A program made the position numbers and the translations under genes. A stretch of DNA of 64,000 nt from positions 62,001-126,000 of the forward strand of contig JAOEVD010000001.1 in the NCBI GenBank assembly GCA_028383305.1, read 5' to 3'. The DNA is from Candidatus Puniceispirillum sp. (lineage in GTDB: Bacteria > Pseudomonadota > Alphaproteobacteria > Puniceispirillales > Puniceispirillaceae). The notes below the pieces were generated by a model, which had not been told where the DNA came from, ran no database searches, and was given only the letters and a program-made list of their open reading frames with translations. Shown here piece after piece: positions 10,074 through 19,753 of the stretch (the first letter of the stretch is position 1; each line of letters begins with the position of its first letter).

Positions 10074-11051
10074 TTAGTGAAATAATTTGCGGTCATCATT
10101 GGGGAACATGCCATCATAAAGACCGGCAACCTGTTCACCATATCCGTTATAGAGTTGCGTTCTTACATTCTTGTTACTGCCAAGCAGCCGTTCGGTTTTT
10201 TGCGACCAACGCGGATGCGGCACATCGGGATTCACATTTGCCCAAAATCCATATTCATTCCCATTCAACTGTTCCCAAAAAGACACGGGCTGTTTGTCGG
10301 TAAAGGTAAAGCGCGTAATTGATTTGACCGATTTAAATCCATATTTCCACGGTGTCACCAACCGGATTGGCGCGCCGTTCTGCGCTGGCATTGGCTTGCC
10401 GTAAATGCCGGTTGCCAAAAAGGCCAGTTCATTTGTGGCTTCGGCAAGGGTTAGCCCCTCAACATAGGGCCATGGATACCAGCTTTGCTTTTGCCCGGGA
10501 GCAATTGATGGGTCAAGAAAAGTTTCCATCTGCAAATATTTGGCTTCGGGCTTTGGATTTGCCAGCTTGACCAAATTGGCCAATGGCACGCCGCTCCACG
10601 GCACCGCCATCGCCCATGCCTCAACGCATCGATGCCGGTAAAGTCGTTCTTCAAGCCCACCTGCCTTGGCAATCAAATCTTCGGAATCAAGCTGCATTTC
10701 AGTTTCAACCAAGCCGTCAATTGTGACCATCCACGGATCAGTAACCAGCTTTTGCGCCCGTTTCCAGATATTCTTTGATGATCCAAATTCGTAAAAATTT
10801 GTATAGGTTGTTGCATCATCTTCGGGCGTGATATCGCGGTCGAGCCGATAGGCCATATTGCGCGGCGCTGGATAACCTTCAATGGCAGCGGCCGCCGCCG
10901 CCACAAACCCACCAACGCCAGTCAGGGCCGTCGTTAGCCCAAGACCAGCAAAACCTGCGGCGCGAAGCCATTCTCGACGGTTTAGGTAGATATGTTCAGA
11001 TGTTGCATCGGTTTCAGCCATTGCCCAACTTGGGCGTTTTTTAATCAGCAT
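10074..11051 (-). CDS. msrP: Protein-methionine-sulfoxide reductase catalytic subunit MsrP (YedY), Tat-exported
   Basis: Periplasmic molybdenum-cofactor enzyme that reduces methionine sulfoxide in envelope proteins. A Tat signal is visible at R25-R26 (NRREWLRAAGFAGLG) followed by an alanine-rich hydrophobic stretch. The molybdenum-binding cysteine is C142 in YRHRCVEAWAMAVPWSG. Other family motifs include SWYPWPYVEGL and VTPWKYGFKS. The ATG at 11051 is supported by AAGGAG eight bases upstream. The usual partner, the haem membrane protein MsrQ, is not adjacent; the downstream neighbour is the convergent ELM1 gene. Electrons must come from an unlinked MsrQ or another donor. Confidence 0.93.
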   Translation of the reverse strand: MLIKKRPSWAMAETDATSEHIYLNRREWLRAAGFAGLGLTTALTGVGGFVAAAAAAIEGYPAPRNMAYRLDRDITPEDDATTYTNFYEFGSSKNIWKRAQKLVTDPWMVTIDGLVETEMQLDSEDLIAKAGGLEERLYRHRCVEAWAMAVPWSGVPLANLVKLANPKPEAKYLQMETFLDPSIAPGQKQSWYPWPYVEGLTLAEATNELAFLATGIYGKPMPAQNGAPIRLVTPWKYGFKSVKSITRFTFTDKQPVSFWEQLNGNEYGFWANVNPDVPHPRWSQKTERLLGSNKNVRTQLYNGYGEQVAGLYDGMFPNDDRKLFH

Positions 11052-11163
11052 TGGCTATCTCCTTCGGCGATAAGGCGTTAGTGATGTCTATATTTACCCA
11101 GTTAATATGGCAAAGATGCGGCATAATCTTGCGGTACCCGCACCGATCGCGACATCAGACATT

Positions 11164-12366
11164 TCACGACAGGCTGGCAGTTACTTTGGCAATTCTTTGC
11201 ATCGCATCGGCCAAAACATCATCCGCCGCAGCATAAGAAATTCTGAAATAAGGTGACAGACCAAAGGCAACCCCCGGCACCACCGCCAATTCACCCGCCT
11301 CAAGAAGATAGCTGACAAAATCGCTATCGCTTTCGATGATTTTACCATCAGGCCGCTTTTTCCCGATCAATTTGGCAATCGAGGGATAGACATAAAAAGC
11401 CCCATCGGGAAGCGGACAATCAATCCCGTCAATTTTGTTCAGCGCTTCACAAACAAGCTGGCGACGACGGGCAAAGGCAGCGCGGTTTTCAGCCATGAAA
11501 TCCAACGGTCCATCAAGTGCGGCGATCGCCGCATATTGCGCCATTGAATTCGGGCTTGATGTTGATTGCGATTGCACCTTTGCCATTGCCTTGATCAAGG
11601 ACACCGGCCCACTGCCATAGCCAATGCGCCAGCCAGTCATGCAATAGGATTTCGACACACCATTGACGGTTAGAATACGGTCTTGCAGATCGGGTGCAAT
11701 CGTTGCCATGGTCGTAAATTTGAAATCGTCATAAACCAGATGTTCATAGATATCGTCGCTGATCAAATGCAATTGCGGGTGGCGGCGCATGACCGCGGCA
11801 AACGCCATCAAATCATCCTCATCATAGCCAACCCCGCCTGGGTTTGACGGGCTGTTCAGGATAAGCCATTTGCTATTTAGCGTTATGGCCGCTTCCAGAT
11901 CTTCGGCGCTAACCTTCATGGGATTGGCACCGCTTCCCCTTACAAAGACCGGTTTTGCCTCGCAAATTTCGACAATGCCGGCAAAACTAACCCAGTAAGG
12001 TGTTGGGATAATCACTTCATCGCTTGGGTTCAGACTAGCCATTAGCGCGTTAAACAAAACCTGCTTGCCGCCGGTGCTAACCGTAATCATATCGGCCGTG
12101 CAGCTAACATTGTTTTCGCGCGTAAATTTTCGGCAGATCGCTTGCTTCAATTCGGGGATACCGTCAACTTGCGTATATTTTGTTTTGCCTGCTTTCATCG
12201 CCGCAATCGCAGCATCCTTGATATGCTGCGGCGTATCAAAATCAGGTTCACCAGCAGCAAGCCCAATCACCTTGCGGCCTGCGCCTTTCATATTCAATGC
12301 CATGTCGGTAATCGACACCGTTGGTGATGGCGCGATGCGGTTTAGCCTGTCCGAAATTAGACCCAT
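11164..12366 (-). CDS. Pyridoxal-phosphate aspartate aminotransferase (class I)
   Basis: Transfers the amino group between aspartate and 2-oxoglutarate; enzymes of this subgroup often also accept prephenate or other substrates. The 400 aa protein shows AAGEPDFDTPQHIKDAAI, TKYTQVDGIPELKQAI, the NSPSNPGGVG motif and the PLP lysine in VNGVSKSYCMTGWRIGYGSGP, followed by the C-terminal arginine segment YFRISYA. The start is placed at the ATG (12366) because AAAGGAGA stands about 10 nt upstream; the open frame extends 32 codons further without support. It is divergent from uvrB, 111 bp away. Confidence 0.92.
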   Translation of the reverse strand: MGLISDRLNRIAPSPTVSITDMALNMKGAGRKVIGLAAGEPDFDTPQHIKDAAIAAMKAGKTKYTQVDGIPELKQAICRKFTRENNVSCTADMITVSTGGKQVLFNALMASLNPSDEVIIPTPYWVSFAGIVEICEAKPVFVRGSGANPMKVSAEDLEAAITLNSKWLILNSPSNPGGVGYDEDDLMAFAAVMRRHPQLHLISDDIYEHLVYDDFKFTTMATIAPDLQDRILTVNGVSKSYCMTGWRIGYGSGPVSLIKAMAKVQSQSTSSPNSMAQYAAIAALDGPLDFMAENRAAFARRRQLVCEALNKIDGIDCPLPDGAFYVYPSIAKLIGKKRPDGKIIESDSDFVSYLLEAGELAVVPGVAFGLSPYFRISYAAADDVLADAMQRIAKVTASLS

Positions 12367-12477
12367 TGATCCGGTCTCCTTTTCCCTTTGAAATTTATGG
12401 GGTGCTTTGTGGTTTAGGACAAGTGCTTTTCGCCGCGCCCCCTTTCTTCTTTGGGCGAACATGCCTATCTTAAGGGC

Positions 12478-14610
12478 ATGAACGAAACCAATAACGACAA
12501 TCTCATCATCACCCGATCAAGCGGCCGAGCAAATTTTGACCTAACATCAGAATTTAAACCGGCTGGTGATCAGCCAACTGCGATTGCCGAACTGATCGAA
12601 GGCATTCAAACGGGCGAACGCGATCAGGTTCTGCTTGGGGTGACAGGATCAGGCAAAACCTTTACCGCCGCGCATGTTATCCAGAAAATCAAGCGGCCAA
12701 CGCTGATTTTGGCGCCAAACAAAACATTGGCAGCCCAGCTCTATGGCGAGATGAAGTCGTTATTCCCTAAAAATGCGGTCGAATATTTCGTTTCCTATTA
12801 TGATTATTACCAGCCCGAAGCCTATGTGCCGCGTTCAGATACCTACATCGAAAAAGAATCTTCAATCAATGAACAGATTGACCGGATGCGCCATTCCGCA
12901 ACCCGCGCCCTTCTTGAACGTGATGACGTAATCATTGTCGCGTCGGTATCATGTATCTATGGCATTGGTTCAGTTGAAACCTATTCCAGCATGACGATGA
13001 AACTTAGCACTGGTGAAACTGTTTCACGGCAAGATTTGCTGCGCCAGCTAACCGAGCTTCAATATCGCCGCAATGATACAAATTTTGTGCGTGGCACATT
13101 TCGGGTTCGCGGCGACTCGGTTGAATTATTTCCGGCACATCTTGAAAATAGCGCATGGCGCATTTCACTTTTTGGCGATGAGATCGAAGCCATTTTTGAA
13201 TTTGACCCGCTAACCGGTTCAAAAAATGCGAAACTGGATAGCATCACAATTTTTGCCAATTCGCATTATGTGACGCCGCGACCAACCTTGCAGCAGGCCT
13301 GCAAACAGATCAAACAGGAACTCAAAAGCCGCATTGCCGAATTCACCGCCAATAATCAGCTTCTCGAGGCCCAGCGTATCGAACAACGCACGCAATTTGA
13401 TGTTGAAATGATCGAGGCGACTGGTGCCTGTGCCGGTATTGAAAACTATTCGCGCTATCTCTCTGGTCGTGGGCCGGGTGAACCACCGCCAACGCTGTTT
13501 GAATATCTGCCAGAAAATGCGCTTTTGATCATTGATGAAAGCCATGTCACGGTTCCCCAGCTTGGCGCGATGTACAAGGGCGATTTTGCGCGCAAATCAA
13601 CCTTGTCAAATTATGGCTTTAGGCTGCCATCATGCCTTGATAACCGGCCTTTAAAATTTGAAGAATGGGAAGGATTCAGGCCACAAACCATTTTTGTTTC
13701 AGCCACCCCGGGCAAATGGGAGCTGGAGCGAACCGGCGGTGTCTTTAGCGAACAGGTGGTGCGGCCAACAGGATTGATTGATCCAGATTGTATTGTGCGG
13801 CCAACGGTCAATCAGGTTGATGATATCATTGCCGAATGCCGCGACGTTGCCGCCAAGGGTCAGCGTGCGCTAATTACAACCCTAACCAAAAAAATGGCCG
13901 AAGCCTTGTCCGAATATATGTATGAGTCGGGGCTACGTGTTCGCTATCTGCATTCAGACATTGATACGCTGGAACGGATCGAAATCATGCGCGATCTGCG
14001 CCTTGGCGTTTTTGACGTGCTGATCGGCATTAACCTGCTTCGTGAGGGGCTTGATATCCCCGAATGTTCGCTTGTTGGCATTTTGGACGCTGATAAGGAA
14101 GGCTATCTTCGGTCGCGAACATCACTTATTCAGACCATCGGGCGCGCTGCACGAAATCTCGATGGGCGCGTTATCCTATACGGCGACCGCGTAACCGATT
14201 CAATGGAATATGCGCTGGATGAAACCAACCGGCGGCGCGAACGCCAAACAGCCTATAACAAAGCCCATGGCATTACGCCTGAATCGGTTCGCAAAGACAT
14301 CGCTGATGTTCTGGATTCGGTTTATGAACGTGGTGACCATCTAACGCCAAAAGCTGGTGCAAAGTCAGGCGATCTGATCGGCAGCAATTTCAAAACCGTG
14401 CTTGCTGATCTTGAAACCAATATGAAAGCCGCTGCGGCCAATCTGGAATTTGAGGAAGCAGCAAGATTGCGCGATGAAATTCGCCGCATGGAAGCCGCCC
14501 AGCTTGGCCTGTTTGAACCCGGGGTTCCATCCGCCATCGCCGAAAGGCATGGGTTTCCTGCTGGGGGCACCTCCGGCGCGCCAATTAAAAAGCGTGGGCG
14601 GCGGCGCTAA
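12478..14610 (+). CDS. uvrB: Excinuclease ABC subunit B
   Basis: Damage-verifying helicase of nucleotide excision repair, loaded by UvrA and partnering UvrC. Visible parts are Walker A ([10 protein letters not shown]), the beta-hairpin region with [13 protein letters not shown], the DEAD-like box ([18 protein letters not shown]), motif VI (QTIGRAARN) and a C-terminal UVR domain ([18 protein letters not shown]) that contacts UvrC. I place the start at the ATG (12478) just after AAGGGC; an in-frame TTG lies 9 codons upstream. The protein is 710 aa. No alphaproteobacterial LexA box (GTTC-N7-GTTC) was found upstream by eye. uvrC follows after a 609 bp gap. Confidence 0.97.
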   Translation: MNETNNDNLIITRSSGRANFDLTSEFKPAGDQPTAIAELIEGIQTGERDQVLLGVTGSGKTFTAAHVIQKIKRPTLILAPNKTLAAQLYGEMKSLFPKNAVEYFVSYYDYYQPEAYVPRSDTYIEKESSINEQIDRMRHSATRALLERDDVIIVASVSCIYGIGSVETYSSMTMKLSTGETVSRQDLLRQLTELQYRRNDTNFVRGTFRVRGDSVELFPAHLENSAWRISLFGDEIEAIFEFDPLTGSKNAKLDSITIFANSHYVTPRPTLQQACKQIKQELKSRIAEFTANNQLLEAQRIEQRTQFDVEMIEATGACAGIENYSRYLSGRGPGEPPPTLFEYLPENALLIIDESHVTVPQLGAMYKGDFARKSTLSNYGFRLPSCLDNRPLKFEEWEGFRPQTIFVSATPGKWELERTGGVFSEQVVRPTGLIDPDCIVRPTVNQVDDIIAECRDVAAKGQRALITTLTKKMAEALSEYMYESGLRVRYLHSDIDTLERIEIMRDLRLGVFDVLIGINLLREGLDIPECSLVGILDADKEGYLRSRTSLIQTIGRAARNLDGRVILYGDRVTDSMEYALDETNRRRERQTAYNKAHGITPESVRKDIADVLDSVYERGDHLTPKAGAKSGDLIGSNFKTVLADLETNMKAAAANLEFEEAARLRDEIRRMEAAQLGLFEPGVPSAIAERHGFPAGGTSGAPIKKRGRRR

Positions 14611-15219
14611 GGCTGATAAACGCCAAAGAACCAAGGCGTCACATCGCTTTGCGCCAATCGCAAAAATCACCGTAAAACAGCGGCTAATCGCCAGTGGTTT
14701 TGCACAAGTTCTGCAAAAATGCATTGATTCGGTTAGGTGGCTTTAAAATTTACGCCAATTGAATGTCTTTTTACCCTTGAAATATCTTAACTATCTGTAT
14801 TTATTATTTTTTAATTTTATGCCTATTTTTTAGGCAAAGGGTAATTTTTCTCAGAAAAACAGTACACCATAAAAAAAATTAGGGGTTTTTCCACAGGTTT
14901 ATCCACAGCAATCGGGGAAAACAATTTTTAGCATTTCCGGAGATAAAATCTAACTGATTCGCAAATTCCGCATTTACGCAGCGGGACAGCATCCATATCC
15001 TTGTATTCTGGCGTAAATCATCGATCGATTATAGATCAATCGCGGTCAAGGATCACCAGCATGACTTGAAAATCACTTCATTGCCGACTGCAGCAATGAC
15101 TTTGCTTGGGAAATTTTTTATACTGCTGTCCGAGCCAGGTCGAACCCCGAACCTCCGTCAAAAATTCGGCAACCATAAAGCCAGCAACCAAAGCCAGAAC
15201 CGCGGCCAAACTCCAATAG
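14611..15219 (+). other. 609-bp intergenic region with an AT-rich tract and DnaA-box-like sites
   Basis: No gene is supported here. From the left it holds a short hairpin after uvrB (ACGCC ... GGCGT), a TTTTGCACA site, a strongly AT-rich tract from about 14750 to 14880 with a small hairpin (TGCCTA-TTTTT-TAGGCA, 14820-14836), two tandem DnaA-box-like sites, and GATC-containing sequence around 15020-15055. The final 100 bp are GC-balanced and lead into uvrC. A stretch near 15140 resembles part of a tRNA T-arm on the minus strand, but no cloverleaf can be drawn. Confidence 0.7.
14887..14907 (+). promoter_or_regulatory. Tandem DnaA-box-like sites
   Basis: TTTTCCACA (14887-14895, one mismatch to TTATNCACA) and TTATCCACA (14899-14907, perfect consensus) lie in the same orientation, 12 nt apart, directly right of the AT-rich tract. 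A third site with one mismatch, TTTTGCACA, is at 14698-14706. The layout (boxes flanking an AT-rich element in a large gap) resembles a replication origin or a DnaA-binding regulatory site. No dnaA, dnaN, parAB or hemE is in the window, so an origin role is unproven. Confidence 0.5.
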
Positions 15220-17115
15220 GTGAAACATAAAGTGGAAGACGCACCGAACATGCCGCCAAATTTGAAACGCGGTATTGCCTATTTGAAAACCGAGCTTAGG
15301 ACTTTGCCAAGTCAGCCCGGGGTTTACCGCATGCAAAATGCGGCTGGCGAGGTGCTGTATGTTGGCAAGGCGCGCAATCTTGTCCGCCGCGTCACAAACT
15401 ATACCCAACCAAATCGCCTATCCAACCGGATCATGCGCATGGTTGGCGAAACCCAAAAATTAGAAGTCATTGTCACAAAATCTGAAATCGAAGCGCTGCT
15501 TCTTGAGTCAAATCTGATCAAGAAAATGCAGCCACGATATAATATCCTGCTTCGTGACGACAAAAGCCTGCCGCAAATTCTGCTAACCGACGATCATGAA
15601 TTTGGCCAATTAACCAAACATCGTGGCCGGAAAAACCGCAAAGGCGATTATTTCGGGCCATTTGCCTCGGCCGGATCGGTCAACCGCACCGTGGCCGACC
15701 TTGCCCGCGCCTTTATGCTTCGCACCTGTTCTGACAACGTGTTTGCAGGTCGCACGCGCCCCTGTTTGCAATATCAAATCAAACGTTGCTCTGCGCCCTG
15801 TGTCGGGCTTGTTAGCCGCGAAGATTACTCCAAGCAAATGGCGCAAGCCCGCCGTTTCCTAAATGGCGAATCTGCCAATGTGCAACGCGAATATGCCGCC
15901 CGCATGCATGCGGCGGCAGAAACGCTGGAATTTGAAACGGCGGCCATCTGGCGCAACCGCATTCGCGCCTTGACCGGTATTCAGGCCAATCAAGACATCA
16001 ATCTGCCAACTGTTAGTGATGCTGATATCATCGCTGCGGCGCGAAGTGGCGAGCGAAGCTGCATTCAGATTTTCTTTATCCGTGGCGGATCAAATTATGG
16101 CAACCGGTCCTATTTTCTGACGCATCTTGCTGATACCCCGGCCAATGAGGTAATTGGTGCCTTTATCGGCCAATTTTATGAAGACAAAGAACCGCCTGCC
16201 GAGATCATGCTTAGCGAAATGCCCAAAGATCACCGCCTGCTGAGCGAGGCATTGACCCGTAATGCAGGCCATAAGGTCACGCTTAGCTGTCCAGTGCGCG
16301 GCAACCGGCGCAAAGTCACAACAATGGCACTTAAAAATGCCGAAGAAGCGCTTGCCCGCCATCTTGCGAATGCATCATCACAACGCCGTCTTTTGCGCGA
16401 ACTGGCAGCCGCGCTTGATCTGGGTGAACCGCCAACGCGTATTGAAATTTATGATAATTCGCATATTCAAGGCAAGCATGCGGTTGGCGGCATGGTTGTT
16501 GCGGGGCCCGATGGTTTCGAAAAGGGCGCCTATCGCCGCTTTAACATCAAGGATGAAGGAAAATTTGCAACGGCCATTGGTGATGATTTTGCCATGATGC
16601 GGCAGGTGATCCATCGGCGATTTTCACGCGCCTTAAAAGAAGATGCCGACCGCCAGTCGGGCAATTGGCCTGATTTGCTGTTGATTGATGGTGGGGTTGG
16701 CCAGCTATCGGCCGTGCATGAGGCACTTGATGATCTTGGGCTTGTTGATCTAAAAGTTGTTGCTATTTCAAAAGGGCCTGACCGGCATGCCGGACGCGAA
16801 CAATTTCATATCCGTGGCTGCGCCAGCTTTACCCTTGCACCCGACAGCGCAGCCATGCATTTTTTGCAACGGCTTCGTGACGAATCACATCGCTATGCCA
16901 TCGGCACGCATCGCGCCAAACGAACCAAGACCGAATTCACCAATCCGTTAGACGCGGTTCCGGGCATTGGGCCAAAGCGCAAAAAGGCACTTTTGGCGCA
17001 TTTTGGCTCGGCGCGCGCGGTTTCTGCCGCTGGACTCAGCGATTTAGAGGCTGTTGAGGGAATTTCGAAAAAATATGCTCAACAAATCTATGATTGGTTC
17101 TATAGTGGCTCTTAG
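15220..17115 (+). CDS. uvrC: Excinuclease ABC subunit C
   Basis: Makes the dual incisions in nucleotide excision repair. Domains in order: GIY-YIG nuclease near residues 25-100 (PGVYRMQNAAGEVLYVGKARNL), the cysteine-bearing segment RPCLQYQIKRCSAPC, a UVR domain near 205-245 for UvrB contact, the RNase H-like nuclease (IEIYDNSHIQGKHAVGGMVV; LLLIDGGVGQL) and two C-terminal helix-hairpin-helix motifs (DAVPGIGPKRKKALLAHFGS). At 631 aa the length is normal. The frame opens at GTG (15220); the ATG eleven codons in is an alternative. pgsA follows after 81 bp on the same strand, a conserved pairing in Alphaproteobacteria. Confidence 0.96.
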   Translation: MKHKVEDAPNMPPNLKRGIAYLKTELRTLPSQPGVYRMQNAAGEVLYVGKARNLVRRVTNYTQPNRLSNRIMRMVGETQKLEVIVTKSEIEALLLESNLIKKMQPRYNILLRDDKSLPQILLTDDHEFGQLTKHRGRKNRKGDYFGPFASAGSVNRTVADLARAFMLRTCSDNVFAGRTRPCLQYQIKRCSAPCVGLVSREDYSKQMAQARRFLNGESANVQREYAARMHAAAETLEFETAAIWRNRIRALTGIQANQDINLPTVSDADIIAAARSGERSCIQIFFIRGGSNYGNRSYFLTHLADTPANEVIGAFIGQFYEDKEPPAEIMLSEMPKDHRLLSEALTRNAGHKVTLSCPVRGNRRKVTTMALKNAEEALARHLANASSQRRLLRELAAALDLGEPPTRIEIYDNSHIQGKHAVGGMVVAGPDGFEKGAYRRFNIKDEGKFATAIGDDFAMMRQVIHRRFSRALKEDADRQSGNWPDLLLIDGGVGQLSAVHEALDDLGLVDLKVVAISKGPDRHAGREQFHIRGCASFTLAPDSAAMHFLQRLRDESHRYAIGTHRAKRTKTEFTNPLDAVPGIGPKRKKALLAHFGSARAVSAAGLSDLEAVEGISKKYAQQIYDWFYSGS

Positions 17116-17196
17116 ATAATCCAGCTAGTTCACCTGAACCATCTTTAAGGGCTAGATTATAAACAAGGCTTTTCGCAAAGGATCGCAGGCGCATTC

Positions 17197-17766
17197 ATGT
17201 TTACACTTGCTTCGCTTCCAAATTGGATGACCGTTATGCGCATTGCCATCACGCCGCTGATTGCGGTTTTGATTTGGAGTGACGTCGCACCCTTTTATTA
17301 CCAATTGGCGCTGTATCTCTACACAATCGCCAGCGTCACCGATTATGTCGACGGCTATATTGCGCGGCGGCTTAAAGTTGAATCGCCGTTTGGCGAGATG
17401 CTGGATCCCATCGCCGATAAATTGCTGATCGCAGCAGTATTGCTGGCGCTTGCCAGTGTGCAAACTAGTGGATGGCTGTTTTTAGTACCGGCTTTGATGA
17501 TTCTCATTCGTGAATTTATGATTTCGGGATTGCGCGAATATCTGGCAAAACAAAATGTATCAGCACCTGTCACCAAGCTTGCCAAATGGAAAACAACCGT
17601 GCAGATTTTGGCGCTTGGCTTTTTGATGGGCGCGCCAGGCTTTCCGGGCTTTCCTTTCGCGCATGAGATTGGGCTAATCCTTTTATGGATTGCCGCGATT
17701 CTGACCGTGCAGACAGGGTCAGGCTATGTTAGGGGTGCCTTGGGGCATGTAAATAGCCTTCGCTAG
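17197..17766 (+). CDS. pgsA: CDP-diacylglycerol--glycerol-3-phosphate 3-phosphatidyltransferase
   Basis: Inner-membrane enzyme making phosphatidylglycerol phosphate, the committed step to phosphatidylglycerol and cardiolipin. The CDP-alcohol phosphotransferase signature D-x2-DG-x2-AR-x8-G-x3-D-x3-D is complete, in TDYVDGYIARRL followed by GEMLDPIADKLL. Several hydrophobic segments span the 189 aa protein. It starts at the ATG at 17197 near LPNWMTVMRIAITPLIA, the usual N-terminus. It lies between uvrC and moaD on the same strand. Confidence 0.95.
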   Translation: MFTLASLPNWMTVMRIAITPLIAVLIWSDVAPFYYQLALYLYTIASVTDYVDGYIARRLKVESPFGEMLDPIADKLLIAAVLLALASVQTSGWLFLVPALMILIREFMISGLREYLAKQNVSAPVTKLAKWKTTVQILALGFLMGAPGFPGFPFAHEIGLILLWIAAILTVQTGSGYVRGALGHVNSLR

Positions 17767-17894
17767 GCTGCATCATTGCCGCAAAATCACGATTAGGCCT
17801 TGATTGACCGCATTAGCTGTTGAATCATAGCAACGCACACTTGGCAGCTTCGTGATTACCGACTGCCCAACAATGATAAATGAGACCATAGATA

Positions 17895-18146
17895 ATGAAA
17901 ATTATGTATTTTGCATGGCTAAAGGAACATACCGGCTGTTCATTCGAGGATATGCCTATCCCAGATGGCGTTGATACCGTTGGCGCATTGATCCCGCATA
18001 TCACATGCAAATCAGCCGGTCATAAAACCGCCTTAAAAAATCTTGATGCGGTTCGGGTTGCGGTAAACCGTGTTTATGGTGACCTTGCCACACAAATTGG
18101 CGATCATGACGAAGTTGCCTTTTTCCCACCCGTTACAGGCGGCTAA
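17895..18146 (+). CDS. moaD: Molybdopterin synthase sulfur carrier subunit MoaD
   Basis: Small ubiquitin-like protein whose C-terminal glycine is thiocarboxylated and donates sulfur to make molybdopterin. The 83 aa sequence starts MKIMYFAWLKEHTG and ends VAFFPPVTGG with the essential Gly-Gly. The partner MoaE, often the next gene, is not present: a strong terminator follows directly. Molybdenum-dependent enzymes elsewhere in the window (MsrP, the Mo hydroxylase and perhaps the AOR) would depend on this cofactor pathway. Confidence 0.93.
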   Translation: MKIMYFAWLKEHTGCSFEDMPIPDGVDTVGALIPHITCKSAGHKTALKNLDAVRVAVNRVYGDLATQIGDHDEVAFFPPVTGG

Positions 18147-18148
18147 GA

Positions 18149-18182
18149 AAAAGCCACGGACCGCATGCGGTTCGTGGCTTTT
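18149..18182 (+). terminator. Rho-independent terminator after moaD
   Basis: AAAAGCCACG (18149-18158) pairs with CGTGGCTTTT (18173-18182), and an inner CCGC-AT-GCGG hairpin lengthens the stem. The outer A/T runs flank the stem on both sides, so it can act in both directions and also serve the convergent ilvE. Confidence 0.9.
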
Positions 18183-18215
18183 GCAATCTTCAGATCATTT
18201 CGGACGTTCGGTCTA

Positions 18216-19091
18216 TTAGGCGTGAACCAATGCGCTATAGCCTTCAACCATTTTGCGGCAAATTTTACCCGGAGTGAATTGATAGTCACCGATCCTGGAA
18301 ACTGGCGTAACCTCGGCTGCCGTGCCAGTTAAAAAACATTCCCGCATCGCGCCTAAATCATCGGGCTTGATATGCCGTTCGACCACTTCAATTTGCATTG
18401 ATTTGGCCATGGCAATCACGCTTTGGCGGGTGATGCCATTCAAGAAACAATCGGCAATCGGCGTATGAAGCGTGCCGGCATCATCAACAAAAAACACATT
18501 GGCGCCGGTGGCTTCAGCAACATAGCCGCGATAATCCATCATCAACGCATCTTGAAAGCCTTTGCGCTCGGCCTCATGTTTGGACAGCGTACAAATCATA
18601 TAAAGACCGGCTGCCTTGGCATGAACAGGTGCTGATTCAGGCGATGGCCGTTTCCAGCTAGCAATATCAAGCGTAATGCCCTTCATCTTGGTTTCAGGGT
18701 CAAAATAACTTGGCCATTCCCATGCGGCAATCGCCAGATGCGCGGTTGTTTGCTGCGCCGAAATCGCCATCATTTCGGAACCGCGCCAACAATAGGCCCG
18801 CACATAACCATCAACAATGTTATTGACTTCAATAACCGCCTGTTTGGCAACATCCACCGCATCATCTGAAATCGGCAGATCAAAATCCAGCAATTTACTT
18901 GATTGGCGAAGCCGAACCGTATGTTCGCGCCCTTTGAAGATTTTACCGGCATAGACGCGCTCGCCTTCGAACACCAAACTGGCATAATGCAGCCCGTGAC
19001 TTAACGTATGCGCTTTTGCATCACGCCATGGCACAATTTCACCATCCATCCAAATGCTACCATCGCGATCATCAAACGGAATCAATGCCAT
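18216..19091 (-). CDS. ilvE: Branched-chain amino acid aminotransferase
   Basis: PLP enzyme catalysing the last step of valine, leucine and isoleucine synthesis and the first of their breakdown. This 291 aa fold-type IV aminotransferase shows HGLHYASLVFEGERVY, the region KAAGLYMICTLSKHEAERKGFQDALMMD holding the PLP-lysine area, GYVAEATGANVFFV and the ITRQSVIAMA and LTGTAAEVTPV motifs that distinguish IlvE from D-amino acid transaminase. It is divergent from the MarR gene and ends against the bidirectional terminator shared with moaD. Confidence 0.93.
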   Translation of the reverse strand: MALIPFDDRDGSIWMDGEIVPWRDAKAHTLSHGLHYASLVFEGERVYAGKIFKGREHTVRLRQSSKLLDFDLPISDDAVDVAKQAVIEVNNIVDGYVRAYCWRGSEMMAISAQQTTAHLAIAAWEWPSYFDPETKMKGITLDIASWKRPSPESAPVHAKAAGLYMICTLSKHEAERKGFQDALMMDYRGYVAEATGANVFFVDDAGTLHTPIADCFLNGITRQSVIAMAKSMQIEVVERHIKPDDLGAMRECFLTGTAAEVTPVSRIGDYQFTPGKICRKMVEGYSALVHA

Positions 19092-19211
19092 ATCCTGCTC
19101 TCCCTAAAAACAGCCAAAGCTTTTATCTCACGAATTTAAATGGTTCCATTTCGGCCATTTCATGCTAAAGACTACAGGTCTTTTTACCATTTACATTCTA
19201 TATTGGTCAAC

Positions 19212-19712
19212 ATGGCTGACGTAAAACCAATTGGCAAGGCTCTTTTTCTCCGCGAAGAAGAATTGCGCCGCGGCATTGAATTAATGTTTTTCGCTTACCG
19301 CGATTTCACCGGTGAAGCCGACTCCATTCTTGCTGAACAGAATATGGGGCGTGCGCATCATCGGGCAATCTATTTTATTGGTTGCAACCCCGGAATCACG
19401 GTCAGTGATCTTTTGACCATCCTTTGCATCACCAAACAAAGCCTGTCGCGTGTTCTGTCTGGGTTGATGCAAGATGGCTATGTCACGCAAAAACCGGGGG
19501 CAACTGACCGCCGCCAGCGTTTACTGTACCTTACCGAAACCGGCATCGTGCTTGAATCACGCCTAACCTCGTTGCAGGGGCGCCGTTTTGCCGCCGCCTA
19601 TCGTGAAGCCGGTGTTGATGCGGTTGATGGATTCCAACGGGTATTGCGGGGATTGCTTGATAGCGACACGATCGACCAGATCGACCAGCAAGATCAGACA
19701 AGCTATATCTGA
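19212..19712 (+). CDS. MarR family regulator, PetP-like by context
   Basis: A 166 aa winged-helix protein (start at the ATG in MADVKPIGKALFLREEELRRG; an upstream ATG in frame is less likely). The DNA-binding core is PGITVSDLLTILCITKQSLSRVLSGLMQDGYV with the wing ATDRRQRLLYLTETG. It is divergent from ilvE and followed by an OmpR-type regulator and kinase. In Rhodobacter a MarR-type PetP and a response regulator PetR adjoin petABC and are needed for cytochrome bc1 expression. Here the pair is unlinked from petABC, which lies about 12 kb to the right. The link is inference from gene order and family. Confidence 0.85.
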   Translation: MADVKPIGKALFLREEELRRGIELMFFAYRDFTGEADSILAEQNMGRAHHRAIYFIGCNPGITVSDLLTILCITKQSLSRVLSGLMQDGYVTQKPGATDRRQRLLYLTETGIVLESRLTSLQGRRFAAAYREAGVDAVDGFQRVLRGLLDSDTIDQIDQQDQTSYI

Positions 19713-19753
19713 TTACGATCATTGCGCCAGTCAAATCGAAATGACCAGAAAAG

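Noticed and set aside
12367-12477. LexA (SOS) box for uvrB
   Set aside because: No GTTC-N7-GTTC or complementary pattern is present in the gap.
15118-15219. T-arm-like GGTTCGACC on the minus strand near 15140
   Set aside because: No acceptor stem, D-arm or anticodon arm could be drawn around it, so no tRNA or tmRNA is called.
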